Notes: generated from the letters alone by a model not told the origin. A stretch of 9,800 nucleotides of DNA from Methanofastidiosum sp. (GCA_013329085.1 DUKX01000121.1:1-9800); one strand, 5' to 3'; shown: positions 1-6,490, counted from the stretch's first letter. Numbers and translations are program-made.

Positions 1-888
1 ATCCCAAAAGCTGAGGTAGTGGTAGCTACTCCAGGCAGATTAATGGATCACCTCCAAAGAGGAACAATAAATATTTCTAAAATCAACATCCTTGTTTTGG
101 ACGAAGCAGATAGGATGCTTGACATGGGATTTTTAGAAGATGTTGAGAGAATTGTATCAGAATGTCCAACAGACAGGCAAACCTTATTTTTCTCTGCAAC
201 TATTTCAAGAGAAATCAAAAGATTGGCCAATAAGTACATGATTAAACCAACTAGCGTAACTGCAGAAAAAATGGTAGACCCAGAAAAACTTAAACAGGTC
301 TATTACGACATACCAAGAAACATGAAATTGTCACTTCTTGTACACCTATTGGAGACTGAAAATTCAGAGCTTGCAATGATCTTCTGTAACACCAGGAATA
401 CTACAGATTATGTTGTAAAAAACCTTAGGGCAAATAACATAAAAGCTATCGCAATTCACGGTGGATTAACACAAAACAAGCGTACAAAAAGTATTAAACA
501 ATTCAACGACTCTAAAGCAGGTGTATTGGTATGTACAGATGTTGCCGCAAGAGGTCTTGATATTAATAACGTCTCCCACATCTATAACTATGATATATCA
601 AATGATTCCAACGACTATGTCCACAGAATCGGAAGGACTGCAAGGGCTGGAGAATCAGGGAAAGTAATCAATCTATTGACAGACAGGGATTATGCAAATT
701 TTACAAAAATACTTGACACCTACCCATCATTTACAATTGAAAGCGTAGAAAGACCATACTTAAAGAAAATTATGGCCATTACAGTAGACAATGAAAGATA
801 TTCTCAAGAACCAAGAAGACATTCCCAGGGCAATAGAAGACAATCAAACAGAAGGAATAACTCAAGGAGTTATCACAAGGGCAACTAA
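1..888 (+). CDS. DEAD-box ATP-dependent RNA helicase (5' end outside window)
   Basis: This is the C-terminal 295 residues of a superfamily 2 RNA helicase that unwinds or remodels RNA using ATP, probably in ribosome assembly, RNA decay or cold adaptation. The open frame runs in from base 1, so the start and motifs Q and I (Walker A) lie upstream. The GTG at 19 is an internal valine codon and not a start. Visible motifs by fragment residue are Ib TPGR (10-13), II DEAD (34-37), III SAT (65-67), the second RecA domain with HGGL (about 153-156), V with TDVAARGLDI (about 179-188), and VI HRIGRTARAG (208-217). The last 30 or so residues are rich in Arg, Asn, Ser and Gln, a low-complexity basic tail typical of RNA-binding extensions on DeaD/CsdA-like helicases. 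It ends at TAA and is followed by T-rich DNA, so it appears to be the last gene of its transcript. The family is certain; the biological role is inferred. Confidence 0.96.
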   Translation: MPKAEVVVATPGRLMDHLQRGTINISKINILVLDEADRMLDMGFLEDVERIVSECPTDRQTLFFSATISREIKRLANKYMIKPTSVTAEKMVDPEKLKQVYYDIPRNMKLSLLVHLLETENSELAMIFCNTRNTTDYVVKNLRANNIKAIAIHGGLTQNKRTKSIKQFNDSKAGVLVCTDVAARGLDINNVSHIYNYDISNDSNDYVHRIGRTARAGESGKVINLLTDRDYANFTKILDTYPSFTIESVERPYLKKIMAITVDNERYSQEPRRHSQGNRRQSNRRNNSRSYHKGN

Positions 889-893
889 TAAAA

Positions 894-918
894 TATTTTT
901 TTCTTTTATTCTTTTTTT
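894..918 (+). terminator. T-rich archaeal terminator after the helicase gene
   Basis: Immediately after the helicase stop there are two runs of seven T (896-902 and 912-918) separated by a T-rich stretch, with no stable hairpin. Archaeal RNA polymerase terminates at such oligo-T tracts. The next gene has its own TATA box at about 931, which supports a transcript boundary here. Confidence 0.7.
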
Positions 919-929
919 AAAACGTTAAG

Positions 930-940
930 TTAATTAATAT
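930..940 (+). promoter_or_regulatory. TATA box for the methyltransferase gene
   Basis: The AT-only TTAATTAATAT stretch is centred about 25 bases before the ATG at 960, so transcription would start at or next to the start codon. There is no Shine-Dalgarno sequence, which agrees with a leaderless mRNA. Confidence 0.5.
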
Positions 941-959
941 AGAAGCTTTAGTATTATTG

Positions 960-1646
960 ATGAAAGGAGTAAAAAAACATTTCGAAGAAGAAGCTTCTGA
1001 ATTTGATAATATTATCCTAAAATTAGTTCCGTATTATACTCAAATGATAGATGCCCTAGTTTCAGCTATCCCATCTAAGAATTCCGATTCAATCAGTATA
1101 ATCGATTTGGGATGCGGAACTGGATACGTCTCAATGAACATAAAAGAGAGATTCCCAAATTCTAATCTTACTTGCCTTGACTTTGCTGAGAACATGATAG
1201 CGAAGGCCAAATTCAGATTGAGAAAATACAACAATGTCAACTTTTATCTAGAGGACATAACAAAATTTGATTTTGATAAAAAGTATAATGCTATTGTATC
1301 CTCTCTGGCACTTCATCACTTAGAAACAAAAAAAGATAAAATAAAATTCTATAAGAAAATATTTGATGCACTTGAACCTGAAGGGGTATTTTATAACGCA
1401 GATATTATTCTAGGTTCAAATGAGGCTCTCCAGGAGTTATATATCTCTAAATGGAAAGAGTTCATGGCCAAAAGTATCCCAGGGGATGAAATCGAGGATA
1501 CTTGGATGACAAAACATCACGAAGAAGACTGGCCTGAAATACTTATCGACCAGATTTCATGGCTAGAGGATATTGGATTTAAAGGGATCGACATCGTATG
1601 GAAGTATTATAATTTCGCAGTCTATGGTGGAACTAAACCTAAATAA
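960..1646 (+). CDS. Class I SAM-dependent methyltransferase
   Basis: This 228-residue protein has a Rossmann-type S-adenosylmethionine methyltransferase domain. Motif I reads IIDLGCGTGY (47-56) and binds SAM. The acidic end of strand 2 lies in TCLDFAENM (71-79), LEDITKFDF (about 97-105) fits the adenine-contacting loop, and SSLALHHLE (about 114-122) is motif IV. The C-terminal part, ending WKYYNFAVYGG, resembles a group of small-molecule methyltransferases distantly like the carboxy-SAM synthase CmoA fold, so the substrate cannot be told. I prefer the ATG at 960 over the TTG at 957, because the TATA spacing puts the transcription start at the ATG and ATG is the better codon. Its last 8 bases overlap the end of the convergent MJ1316-domain gene. 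It appears monocistronic. The family is secure; the substrate is unknown. Confidence 0.9.
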   Translation: MKGVKKHFEEEASEFDNIILKLVPYYTQMIDALVSAIPSKNSDSISIIDLGCGTGYVSMNIKERFPNSNLTCLDFAENMIAKAKFRLRKYNNVNFYLEDITKFDFDKKYNAIVSSLALHHLETKKDKIKFYKKIFDALEPEGVFYNADIILGSNEALQELYISKWKEFMAKSIPGDEIEDTWMTKHHEEDWPEILIDQISWLEDIGFKGIDIVWKYYNFAVYGGTKPK

Positions 1647-1917
1647 AAAGATTTTTAGGCATTGAAATAAGAAGCCCTTCCACATCTTTTTTAAAAAGAA
1701 TTTCTCCGTTTTTGTTGAAGATCAGTTTTATCCTGTGGAAAGGAATAGTAGTAGTTTCAAAATGTATCCCGCTGCTATCAAAATTTGAGATATCGCTGCA
1801 CCTAATATATCTTAGTGTCGGCCTTTTCTCTACCCAGTGGAGATACCCCACCCCATAATCGCTAGGATCTTCTCCTCCGTAGAATATTTTTGATAATATA
1901 TTCCTTGATTGATTCAC
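1639..1917 (-). CDS. MJ1316/DUF504 (UPF0248) family protein
   Basis: This 92-residue protein matches, by recall of the family pattern, the archaeal DUF504/UPF0248 group, now described as the MJ1316 RNA cyclic-group end recognition domain. The signature is a short N-terminal helix (ILSKIFYGG, 7-15), a central strand pair (GYLHWVEKRP, 24-33), then IPFHRIKLIF (58-67) followed by a Gly-containing turn and a final strand (GEILFKK). The family's usual length is about 80-95 residues, so this is complete. Related domains occur fused to RNA-repair and phosphoesterase enzymes, so a role with RNA ends is a family-level inference. The start is a GTG at 1917: an in-frame stop lies four codons upstream and the ATG at 1919 is out of frame. 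A TATA-like element 25 bases upstream suggests a leaderless mRNA. It diverges from the channel gene and converges on the methyltransferase gene. Confidence 0.75.
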   Translation of the reverse strand: MNQSRNILSKIFYGGEDPSDYGVGYLHWVEKRPTLRYIRCSDISNFDSSGIHFETTTIPFHRIKLIFNKNGEILFKKDVEGLLISMPKNLFI

Positions 1918-1937
1918 ATAATTATTCTATTTTTTAT

Positions 1938-1947
1938 TATATTAAAA
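1938..1947 (-). promoter_or_regulatory. TATA box for the MJ1316-domain gene
   Basis: Read on the minus strand this is TTTTAATATA, centred about 25 bases before the GTG start at 1917, so the mRNA is expected to be leaderless. It shares an 82-base divergent spacer with the channel promoter. Confidence 0.5.
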
Positions 1948-1970
1948 TTTAATTGGGAAATGACTATAAT

Positions 1971-1978
1971 TTTAAATA
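1971..1978 (+). promoter_or_regulatory. TATA box for the channel gene
   Basis: TTTAAATA starts 29 bases before the ATG at 2000, the standard archaeal distance for a transcript beginning at or a few bases before the start codon. No Shine-Dalgarno sequence is present. The out-of-frame ATG at 1996 reaches a stop after three codons. Confidence 0.6.
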
Positions 1979-2411
1979 CTCAAACACAAAAATATATGCA
2001 TGGATGAAAATAAATTAGAACGTTATTTTGAGATACCCATGATTATTTTTGGTCTGCTTGTAATACCTGTTTTGTATATTCAAATGACAAGCACTAACCC
2101 ATCATTAAGATTTTTTGCATTTATAGTAGATGTCTTAATATGGCTGGCATTTGTAATAGAGTATGTTGCCGGGATATCGGTTACTAAGGATAAGAAAAAA
2201 TATGCTAAGCAAAATTGGCTTAATTTATTCATTATACTAGTATCCCCGCCTTTACCCCTAAAGGCATTGAAAGGATTTGAAGGGCTAAGAATTATAAGAG
2301 TACTTAGGGTGCTGAGAGTATTCGTAGTTTTAGGCAGAGGAACAAAAGGATTCAAGAAATTCTATGCAAAAAATTCTGTCAACTATATAATATACTTGAC
2401 AGTGATCCTTA

Positions 2412-2419
2412 TTTTTTTT
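2412..2419 (+). other. Run of eight T at the channel frameshift point
   Basis: This is the only homopolymer of this length inside the channel gene, and it falls in the middle of S5 exactly where the reading frame has to change. Reading it as seven T gives ILIFFCGLIFSIFEKG, a normal S5 helix end. Reading it as eight T gives a polar, Arg-rich tail ending at 2488. Such runs are the classic site of sequencing-length errors and of polymerase slippage. Confidence 0.85.
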
Positions 2420-2695
2420 CTGCGGACTTATCTTTTCTATATTCGAAAAGGGCAAGTCGTTATTCGATGGGATCTGGTGGGCTATTGAAACTGTTTCAAC
2501 AGTTGGCTACGGGGATATCGCACCTCTCACAACAGGAGGTCGCGCAATTGGCATTATATTGATCTTTTTAGGGATAGGTTTCATGTCTATGCTCACAGCA
2601 GCCATATCCGCATACTTTGTTGAAAAGGATGCAAATCAGGATACAAAGAAAATATTAGAAAAACTTGAATCGATGGGCAAAGAGTTAGAAGAATT

Positions 2696-2701
2696 AAAAA
2701 A
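2696..2701 (-). terminator. Likely oligo-T terminator for tRNA-Ala
   Basis: On the minus strand, 13 bases past the tRNA 3' end, there is a run of six T preceded by another T-rich stretch. This is the first good oligo-T tract downstream of the tRNA and it lies inside the last codons of the convergent channel gene. Confidence 0.4.
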
Positions 2702-2714
2702 GAATAAGTAAAAG

Positions 2715-2786
2715 TGGACTGGGTGGGATTTGAACCCACGGCCTCTCCCATGCCAAGGGAGTGCGCTTCCACTGCGCTACCAGCCC
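2715..2786 (-). tRNA. tRNA-Ala (anticodon GGC)
   Basis: The minus strand folds into a complete 72-base cloverleaf. The acceptor is GGGCTGG paired with CCAGTCC, the D stem is GCGC/GCGC, the anticodon stem is CTCCC/GGGAG around the loop TTGGCAT, and the T stem is GTGGG/CCCAC around TTCAAAT. The anticodon is GGC, which reads alanine GCC and GCU codons. The acceptor has the G3-U70 wobble pair that marks tRNA-Ala for alanyl-tRNA synthetase, and the discriminator base is A. The bases after the discriminator do not give CCA, so the tail must be added by the CCA-adding enzyme. There is no intron. Its 3' end is 3 bases from the channel stop codon. Confidence 0.97.
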
Positions 2787-2809
2787 TAAAGTTAATCATT
2801 ATAGTTTAA

Positions 2810-2818
2810 TTTATAAAA
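2810..2818 (-). promoter_or_regulatory. TATA box for tRNA-Ala
   Basis: The minus strand reads TTTTATAAA centred 28 bases upstream of the mature tRNA 5' end, the usual archaeal promoter spacing for a tRNA gene whose transcript starts at or just before the mature end. Confidence 0.65.
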
Positions 2819-2838
2819 TTAATGGAGTAGAATTATTC

Positions 2839-2852
2839 AAAAATAATAATTA
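2839..2852 (-). terminator. Weak T-rich end of the LSm-eL37-Toprim operon
   Basis: Just after the Toprim stop codon, the minus strand reads through TAATTATTATTTTT, ending in five T. This is a modest archaeal-type terminator, placed between the operon and the tRNA promoter on the same strand. Confidence 0.35.
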
Positions 2853-2855
2853 GCA

Positions 2856-3716
2856 TTAGTTTTTGTTAAGCTCTCGCCCCATCTTTATGAGCTTCAATAC
2901 CCTGTAAACACTTTCTTCAGAAGGAGAAACAATGAAGTCATCAGAGGCAACAACACGATCAAGGCCCAAGATTCCAATCGCCTTTCTTATTTCGGCGGCA
3001 GTCGGGGATTCATCATTAGAAACTTTTGACCAGTAGCTTTCAAGGTCAAAGATATTGAGAATCTTTGCTTCAAGGTCTTTGTACCTTATCTCTAACTCTG
3101 AAATTCTATCTTCTTTTGATTTTAGTTCCTTCTTTATTTCAGAGCTCTCAAGTTCTATTTCATTCTTTTCAACATTTAGCCTGTCGATATCCTCTTCAAG
3201 CTTGTTAATTAGTTCTTTCTCATTTTCGATGCCATTTAAGGTCTGTTCAAAATTCTTTGTTTTCTTTTTTAAATCATCATTTTCAATCTTTAATGAAAAA
3301 ATGTCCTTCTCGAGAGAGCGTACTGATTTTTCCTTTTCTAGCAGTGTGCCAATAGATTTAAGTGATTTTAAGCCAATTCTGACAAGGCTGTTTTTAATTT
3401 CCTTTGATACCAAAAAAAGATCTGCGTGTTCGAGGTCACGTCCTTTTGGGAACTTCACTCTTTCAATTATGATTTCTTTCCCTTTAAGTTCTTCAAAAAG
3501 TCTATCGGCGAGTTCCCTACCTGATCTATCTGCATCTGTTGCAATTAAAACAATATCTGCACCAACAATCGATCTTTTAGCAATATCAATGTTGGTAGTA
3601 GGAATTATAGAAGAAATTGTAACTCCAAATTCAGAACCTAAGGCTAAATCTTGTATAGCCTTTGACAAGGTCTCAACATCAGAAACTCCTTCGACTATAA
3701 TCCTTGTGTCAATCAT
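2856..3716 (-). CDS. Toprim-domain protein with long coiled coil
   Basis: This 286-residue protein begins with a Toprim domain, the metal-binding fold of topoisomerases, DnaG primases, RNase M5 and OLD nucleases. The conserved glutamate is in [12 protein letters not shown] (E9) and the DxD pair is in [11 protein letters not shown] (D61, D63); a further acidic stretch reads GRDLEHAD (92-99). Residues about 123-222 form a long, highly charged coiled coil rich in Lys, Glu, Ile and Leu. A small C-terminal helical region (about 235-283) follows. The Toprim layout is closest to the small RNase M5/UPF0292 type, without a topoisomerase or primase core, so a nuclease or nucleic-acid-binding role is inferred. 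Its ATG overlaps the eL37 stop in an ATGA junction, so it is translationally coupled as third gene of the LSm-eL37 operon, which points toward RNA or ribosomes. I do not recognise a named family for the full architecture. Confidence 0.82.
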   Translation of the reverse strand: MIDTRIIVEGVSDVETLSKAIQDLALGSEFGVTISSIIPTTNIDIAKRSIVGADIVLIATDADRSGRELADRLFEELKGKEIIIERVKFPKGRDLEHADLFLVSKEIKNSLVRIGLKSLKSIGTLLEKEKSVRSLEKDIFSLKIENDDLKKKTKNFEQTLNGIENEKELINKLEEDIDRLNVEKNEIELESSEIKKELKSKEDRISELEIRYKDLEAKILNIFDLESYWSKVSNDESPTAAEIRKAIGILGLDRVVASDDFIVSPSEESVYRVLKLIKMGRELNKN

Positions 3717-3877
3717 TTCCTCTTACACCAATTGTAGCTTCTCATCTTTGCAGATTTACCAAAGCCACATGATGCACAGATACCATGAGAAGCATGATAC
3801 GAATGATTTCCACACCTTCTGCATCTCACATGTGTTTTATTGTTCCTCTTACCGTAGGAAGGTGTTCCTTTACTCAT
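3713..3877 (-). CDS. rpl37e: Large-subunit ribosomal protein eL37 (L37e)
   Basis: This is a 54-residue zinc-ribbon ribosomal protein of the archaeal/eukaryotic large subunit. The N-terminus [12 protein letters not shown], followed by [10 protein letters not shown] (14-23), is characteristic of eL37. Zinc ligands are two CxxC pairs, Cys19/Cys22 and Cys34/Cys37. The C-terminal RSYNWCKRK is basic and binds rRNA. Length is normal for archaea (about 50-62 residues). The start is an ATG one base after the LSm stop, with a GGAGG Shine-Dalgarno sequence lying in the last codons of LSm, so the two are co-translated. Its TGA overlaps the ATG of the Toprim gene. The LSm-eL37 pairing is a well-known conserved archaeal arrangement. 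Confidence 0.97.
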   Translation of the reverse strand: MSKGTPSYGKRNNKTHVRCRRCGNHSYHASHGICASCGFGKSAKMRSYNWCKRK

Positions 3878-3878
3878 A

Positions 3879-4109
3879 TTAATCCTCCAAACTTGGTGAA
3901 ATCAAAACAACGTTGTCTCCCCTTACAACTACATGTCCTAGCTTTCTTACCGATTCTCCGTTCTGAAGCTCTTCGGCAGCCTCCATTACAAGATTCATAT
4001 GAATGTCATAACCTTTAAGAGTTCCTCTGAACTCTCTACCGCCTTTAAGCTCTACTAGGACGTTGGAATCCAAAGCTCTGTGTATGATGTCGAGTGGTCT
4101 TTGAGCCAA
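3879..4109 (-). CDS. Sm-like archaeal protein (SmAP / LSm)
   Basis: This 76-residue protein is an archaeal Sm protein that forms a ring, usually of seven subunits, and binds U-rich single-stranded RNA. The Sm1 motif spans about 15-46 with [18 protein letters not shown] (24-41), where Asp35, His37 and Asn39 belong to the uridine pocket. The Sm2 motif includes [12 protein letters not shown] (61-72), where Arg63 to Asn66 complete the pocket. Length matches the family (about 71-80). The start codon is a TTG at 4109, and the encoded MAQRPLD N-terminus is typical of the family. A GGTGAT Shine-Dalgarno sequence three bases upstream confirms it, and no ATG lies before the Sm1 motif. It is the first gene of the operon with eL37 and the Toprim protein. 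Confidence 0.96.
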   Translation of the reverse strand: MAQRPLDIIHRALDSNVLVELKGGREFRGTLKGYDIHMNLVMEAAEELQNGESVRKLGHVVVRGDNVVLISPSLED

Positions 4110-4112
4110 TAT

Positions 4113-4118
4113 ATCACC
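4113..4118 (-). promoter_or_regulatory. GGTGAT Shine-Dalgarno that fixes the LSm TTG start
   Basis: On the minus strand GGTGAT ends three bases before the TTG at 4109. It is part of the GGAGGTGATCC complement of the archaeal 16S rRNA tail. The small protein at 9017 uses the same hexamer with the same three-base gap. Confidence 0.7.
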
Positions 4119-4141
4119 TATTATGGAATCAGAATAAAATA

Positions 4142-4151
4142 GTATTTAAAG
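4142..4151 (-). promoter_or_regulatory. TATA box for the LSm-eL37-Toprim operon
   Basis: The minus strand reads CTTTAAATAC here. A start about 25 bases downstream, near 4122, would leave a leader of roughly a dozen bases just long enough to hold the GGTGAT Shine-Dalgarno sequence at 4118-4113. Confidence 0.6.
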
Positions 4152-4162
4152 TTAACGGCGCA

Positions 4163-4213
4163 ATATGCCAAAAATAATATCCCTATAAACTTAAATACAT
4201 AATAAAGGCATAT
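4163..4213. repeat. Inverted repeat flanking the PUA-gene TATA box
   Basis: ATATGCC at 4163-4169 is the reverse complement of GGCATAT at 4207-4213. The arms sit on either side of the TATA box, the right arm near the expected transcription start. It could be a split operator, but 7-base arms in AT-rich DNA may arise by chance. Confidence 0.25.
4191..4198 (+). promoter_or_regulatory. TATA box for the PUA-domain gene
   Basis: TTAAATAC starts 32 bases before the ATG at 4223, with AT-rich flanks. The resulting leader would be about five bases with no Shine-Dalgarno sequence. It is divergent from the LSm operon promoter about 40 bases away. Confidence 0.5.
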
Positions 4214-4222
4214 AATACTTAT

Positions 4223-4720
4223 ATGAAGAAAAAACCCGTCCATGACCTAAAAAAAGGAGAAATAAAAGACGTTTTAAACTCTATTCGAAATCTTTTTGGG
4301 GAAACTATTTTGCAGAGCATCGATAGTAAGTCTTCGTTTAAGATATCAAATCTAGATGAAAACATCGATATAATTTATGTAAACGATGCCCCCTCTTTTC
4401 TGAAATTGAAGGATAATTTCATACCCTCTCTAAAACTCCTAGTTTCTCTGAAAAAAGAGGAGATACCAAGAAGAATAGTCATCGATATGGGGGCTGTCCC
4501 ATTCATCTCAAAAGGTGCCGATGTAATGAGGCCTGGAATTAAAGAAGTAGGCAGTCATATCGAGAAAGACGGACCTGTGATAATTATAGATGAAAAGCAT
4601 GGAAAGCCGATTGCCGTCGGTATTGCAATGTATTCTTCTGAAGAGATATCTTCAATGAAAGAGGGAAAGGTAATCAAAACTCTTCACTACATCGGGGATA
4701 AAATATGGCAGGGTCTTTGA
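4223..4720 (+). CDS. PUA-domain translation-associated protein (MCT-1/Tma20-like)
   Basis: This 165-residue protein has an N-terminal pre-PUA region (about 1-80, DUF1947-like) and a C-terminal PUA RNA-binding domain (about 83-160). The PUA core reads RRIVIDMGAVPFISKGADVM (84-103), continuing through RPGI, then a strand with DEKHGKPIAVGIA (123-135). The ending LHYIGDKIWQ (154-163) parallels the C-terminus of eukaryotic MCT-1. In eukaryotes MCT-1/Tma20 partners DENR/Tma22 in non-canonical initiation and ribosome recycling, where its PUA domain sits near tRNA ends on the small subunit. An equivalent archaeal role is an inference. Length is typical for the archaeal group. It has its own promoter, divergent from the LSm operon, and its TGA directly abuts the glmS stop on the other strand with no base between them. 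Confidence 0.88.
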   Translation: MKKKPVHDLKKGEIKDVLNSIRNLFGETILQSIDSKSSFKISNLDENIDIIYVNDAPSFLKLKDNFIPSLKLLVSLKKEEIPRRIVIDMGAVPFISKGADVMRPGIKEVGSHIEKDGPVIIIDEKHGKPIAVGIAMYSSEEISSMKEGKVIKTLHYIGDKIWQGL

Positions 4721-6460
4721 TCACTTCACAGTTACAGACTTTGCAAGATTTCTTGGTTTATCGATCGGAAGACCTTTTTTCCTTGCAATATAATATGTGA
4801 GCAGCTGGCCTATCACAACAGATAGAATAGCAAACTTACCGTCATTTATGGTTATGTCCATCTTAAAGTCTGAGTCCATCATGTTGGCAATTGTTATTAC
4901 CCTTGCGCCTCGTGCCTCAACTTCCTTGGCATTTGAGTACATATCAAAATCCTTACCCGGAATCAATGCTATAACTGGGGTACCTGGTTCTATCAACGCA
5001 ATGGTGCCGTGCTTTAGTTCTCCCCCCATCATACCTTCAGCATGTATGTAGGATATCTCCTTTAGCTTCAACGCCATTTCTCTTGAAGGTGGGTAGGAGA
5101 GACCTCTCCCGATTATGTATATGTCTTTTTTCTCATAAAGTTCATCGGCCATGCGCTTGATACTTTCTTCATTTTCCTTTATTACGTAGTCAATTTTTCC
5201 AGGTATTGTTTTCATGTTAACAGAAAACCCTAATAGAGAGGATAGGTATAAGAGTGCAACAACTTGATTTGTAAATGTCTTTGTAGCAGCCACGCATATT
5301 TCTGGTCCTGCATGAATTTCAAGAGAGATATCAGACATTCTCTGTAGAGTTGAATGCGGAACATTTACAAGGGATACTATTTTAGCCCCTCTTTCCCTTG
5401 CCCACTTTGTTGCAGCCACAACATCCATAGTTTCACCACTTTGGGATATGGCTATAAAGAGGGTATCTTTGTCTACAAGCATAAAATTCTGGAACTCACT
5501 TGCAATCAGAGTGTGAGCATTTACTCCGGTCCTGTTAAGGAAATATATGCCCAGAAGGGAAGCGTAATAAGAGCTTCCGGCAGCTGTAAAAACTACCCTT
5601 TTTGAGTTTTTGACAAGATTAGCAATCTTAGTGATCTTATCATGCTGCTCGCCGTCAAGAGAGCTGATAAGTCTTTGAGAGGATATTGGCTGTTCATGGA
5701 TCTCCTTTATCATGTAATGTGGGTAGCTTTGAACAGACTCCTCTTGGGATATTGCCCAAGTGAACTCGTAAATTCCTTTTTTGATTTCTTTACCCTCACT
5801 ATCATAAAAAGTATATTTATTAGGATCAATTATGGCAAACTCCTTGTCCTCAAAGAATATTGCCTTGTTTGTAGTATCAGAGAATGCATATATATCAGAT
5901 GCTAGATAAAATTTGTCTTTGGCAAGGCCTAAAACAAGTGGTGAATCCTTCTTTATAGCATAAATCCTGTTTTTATCTTTTTCAATGATAAGTATAGCGT
6001 ATGTGCCTTCAATCCTTTTGATGAAACTCTTTATTGCTTCAAACATATCCTTTGATTTTAGCTCTTCCTCAAGGAAATGTGAAATAATTTCAGAATCTGT
6101 CTCTGTGATAAAGACATGACCTTTTGCACTAAGCTCCTTCTGTAGTTCTTGGTAATTTTCAATAATACCATTATGAACAGTAAATATATTTTTTTTGCAG
6201 TCCCAGTGGGGGTGAGAATTTATTTTTGTAACTCCACCATGTGTTGCCCACCTTGTATGGGAGATTGCACATGACGTGTTTGAATCCTTGATAGTTTCCA
6301 AGAATTGTGATATCTCGCCTACATCCTTTTCTACATTACCCTGGACATCGGCGTATCCCACTGAGTCATAACCCCTATACTCAAGTCTCTTTAAAGACTT
6401 CAAGAGGTCATTTTTTATCGATATTTTGCCATCGGTGATAATTCCAACGATTCCGCACAT
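4721..6460 (-). CDS. glmS: Glutamine-fructose-6-phosphate aminotransferase (isomerizing)
   Basis: GlmS makes glucosamine-6-phosphate from fructose-6-phosphate and glutamine, the entry step to UDP-GlcNAc for surface glycans and protein glycosylation. The 579-residue protein starts MCGIVGI, with Cys2 becoming the N-terminal nucleophile of the glutaminase domain (about 2-235). That domain also shows SHTRWATHG (67-75), HNGIIENY (96-103) and TDSE (121-124). Two SIS sugar-isomerase domains follow. SIS1 (about 283-410) has AAGSSYYA (293-300) and SQSGET (340-345); SIS2 (about 440-560) precedes the end. GGELKHG (479-485) contains the catalytic-loop glutamate, and the terminal LAKSVTVK carries the lysine that binds the sugar. 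Length is slightly below the bacterial 609. The start is an ATG with a TATA box about 35 bases upstream and a leader of about ten bases. I see no glmS ribozyme. It converges on the PUA gene. Confidence 0.97.
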   Translation of the reverse strand: MCGIVGIITDGKISIKNDLLKSLKRLEYRGYDSVGYADVQGNVEKDVGEISQFLETIKDSNTSCAISHTRWATHGGVTKINSHPHWDCKKNIFTVHNGIIENYQELQKELSAKGHVFITETDSEIISHFLEEELKSKDMFEAIKSFIKRIEGTYAILIIEKDKNRIYAIKKDSPLVLGLAKDKFYLASDIYAFSDTTNKAIFFEDKEFAIIDPNKYTFYDSEGKEIKKGIYEFTWAISQEESVQSYPHYMIKEIHEQPISSQRLISSLDGEQHDKITKIANLVKNSKRVVFTAAGSSYYASLLGIYFLNRTGVNAHTLIASEFQNFMLVDKDTLFIAISQSGETMDVVAATKWARERGAKIVSLVNVPHSTLQRMSDISLEIHAGPEICVAATKTFTNQVVALLYLSSLLGFSVNMKTIPGKIDYVIKENEESIKRMADELYEKKDIYIIGRGLSYPPSREMALKLKEISYIHAEGMMGGELKHGTIALIEPGTPVIALIPGKDFDMYSNAKEVEARGARVITIANMMDSDFKMDITINDGKFAILSVVIGQLLTYYIARKKGLPIDKPRNLAKSVTVK

Positions 6461-6490
6461 GAAACCACACTAATCATGCCTTTACTATCT

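Larger units (their letters stand above)
2000..2711 (+). pseudogene. Voltage-gated K+ channel (six-TM), frameshifted at a T8 run
   Basis: Read from the ATG at 2000, the frame ends at a TGA at 2486-2488 after 162 residues. A second frame carries the K+ selectivity filter TVGYGD and runs to TAA at 2709-2711. Removing one T from the run of eight at 2412-2419 joins both into a smooth 236-residue channel. Its parts are S1 (about 11-30), S2 (38-61), S3 (71-88), S4 with Arg at 97, 100, 103 and 106 in every-third spacing, S5 (127-148), a pore loop with WWAIETVSTVGYGD (159-172), S6 (about 182-206), and a charged coiled-coil tail (208-236). The S3 aspartate usual in voltage sensors is Asn75. The downstream half has no start codon before the pore, so it would not be made alone. 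A homopolymer sequencing error, a recent mutation or slippage could each explain the break. The channel family is certain. Confidence 0.9.

Noticed and set aside
957..959. TTG as start of the methyltransferase
   Set aside because: The ATG at 960 directly follows, fits the TATA distance for a leaderless start and is the stronger codon.
2712..2786. Attachment site or integrated element at tRNA-Ala
   Set aside because: No integrase, no repeat of the tRNA 3' end in the window, and core genes lie on both sides.
2593..2799. 68-codon minus-strand open frame over the tRNA
   Set aside because: It runs through tRNA-Ala and the end of the channel gene, so it is not a credible protein gene.
3055..3882. 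Long open frame on the plus strand (275 codons, Ser/Phe-rich)
   Set aside because: It is the antisense shadow of the Toprim coiled-coil gene and eL37; the Lys/Glu-rich coiled coil reads as Ser/Phe-rich low complexity on the other strand.
5354..5905. Two plus-strand open frames inside glmS
   Set aside because: Antisense to a full-length, motif-complete GlmS; no promoter or Shine-Dalgarno support.
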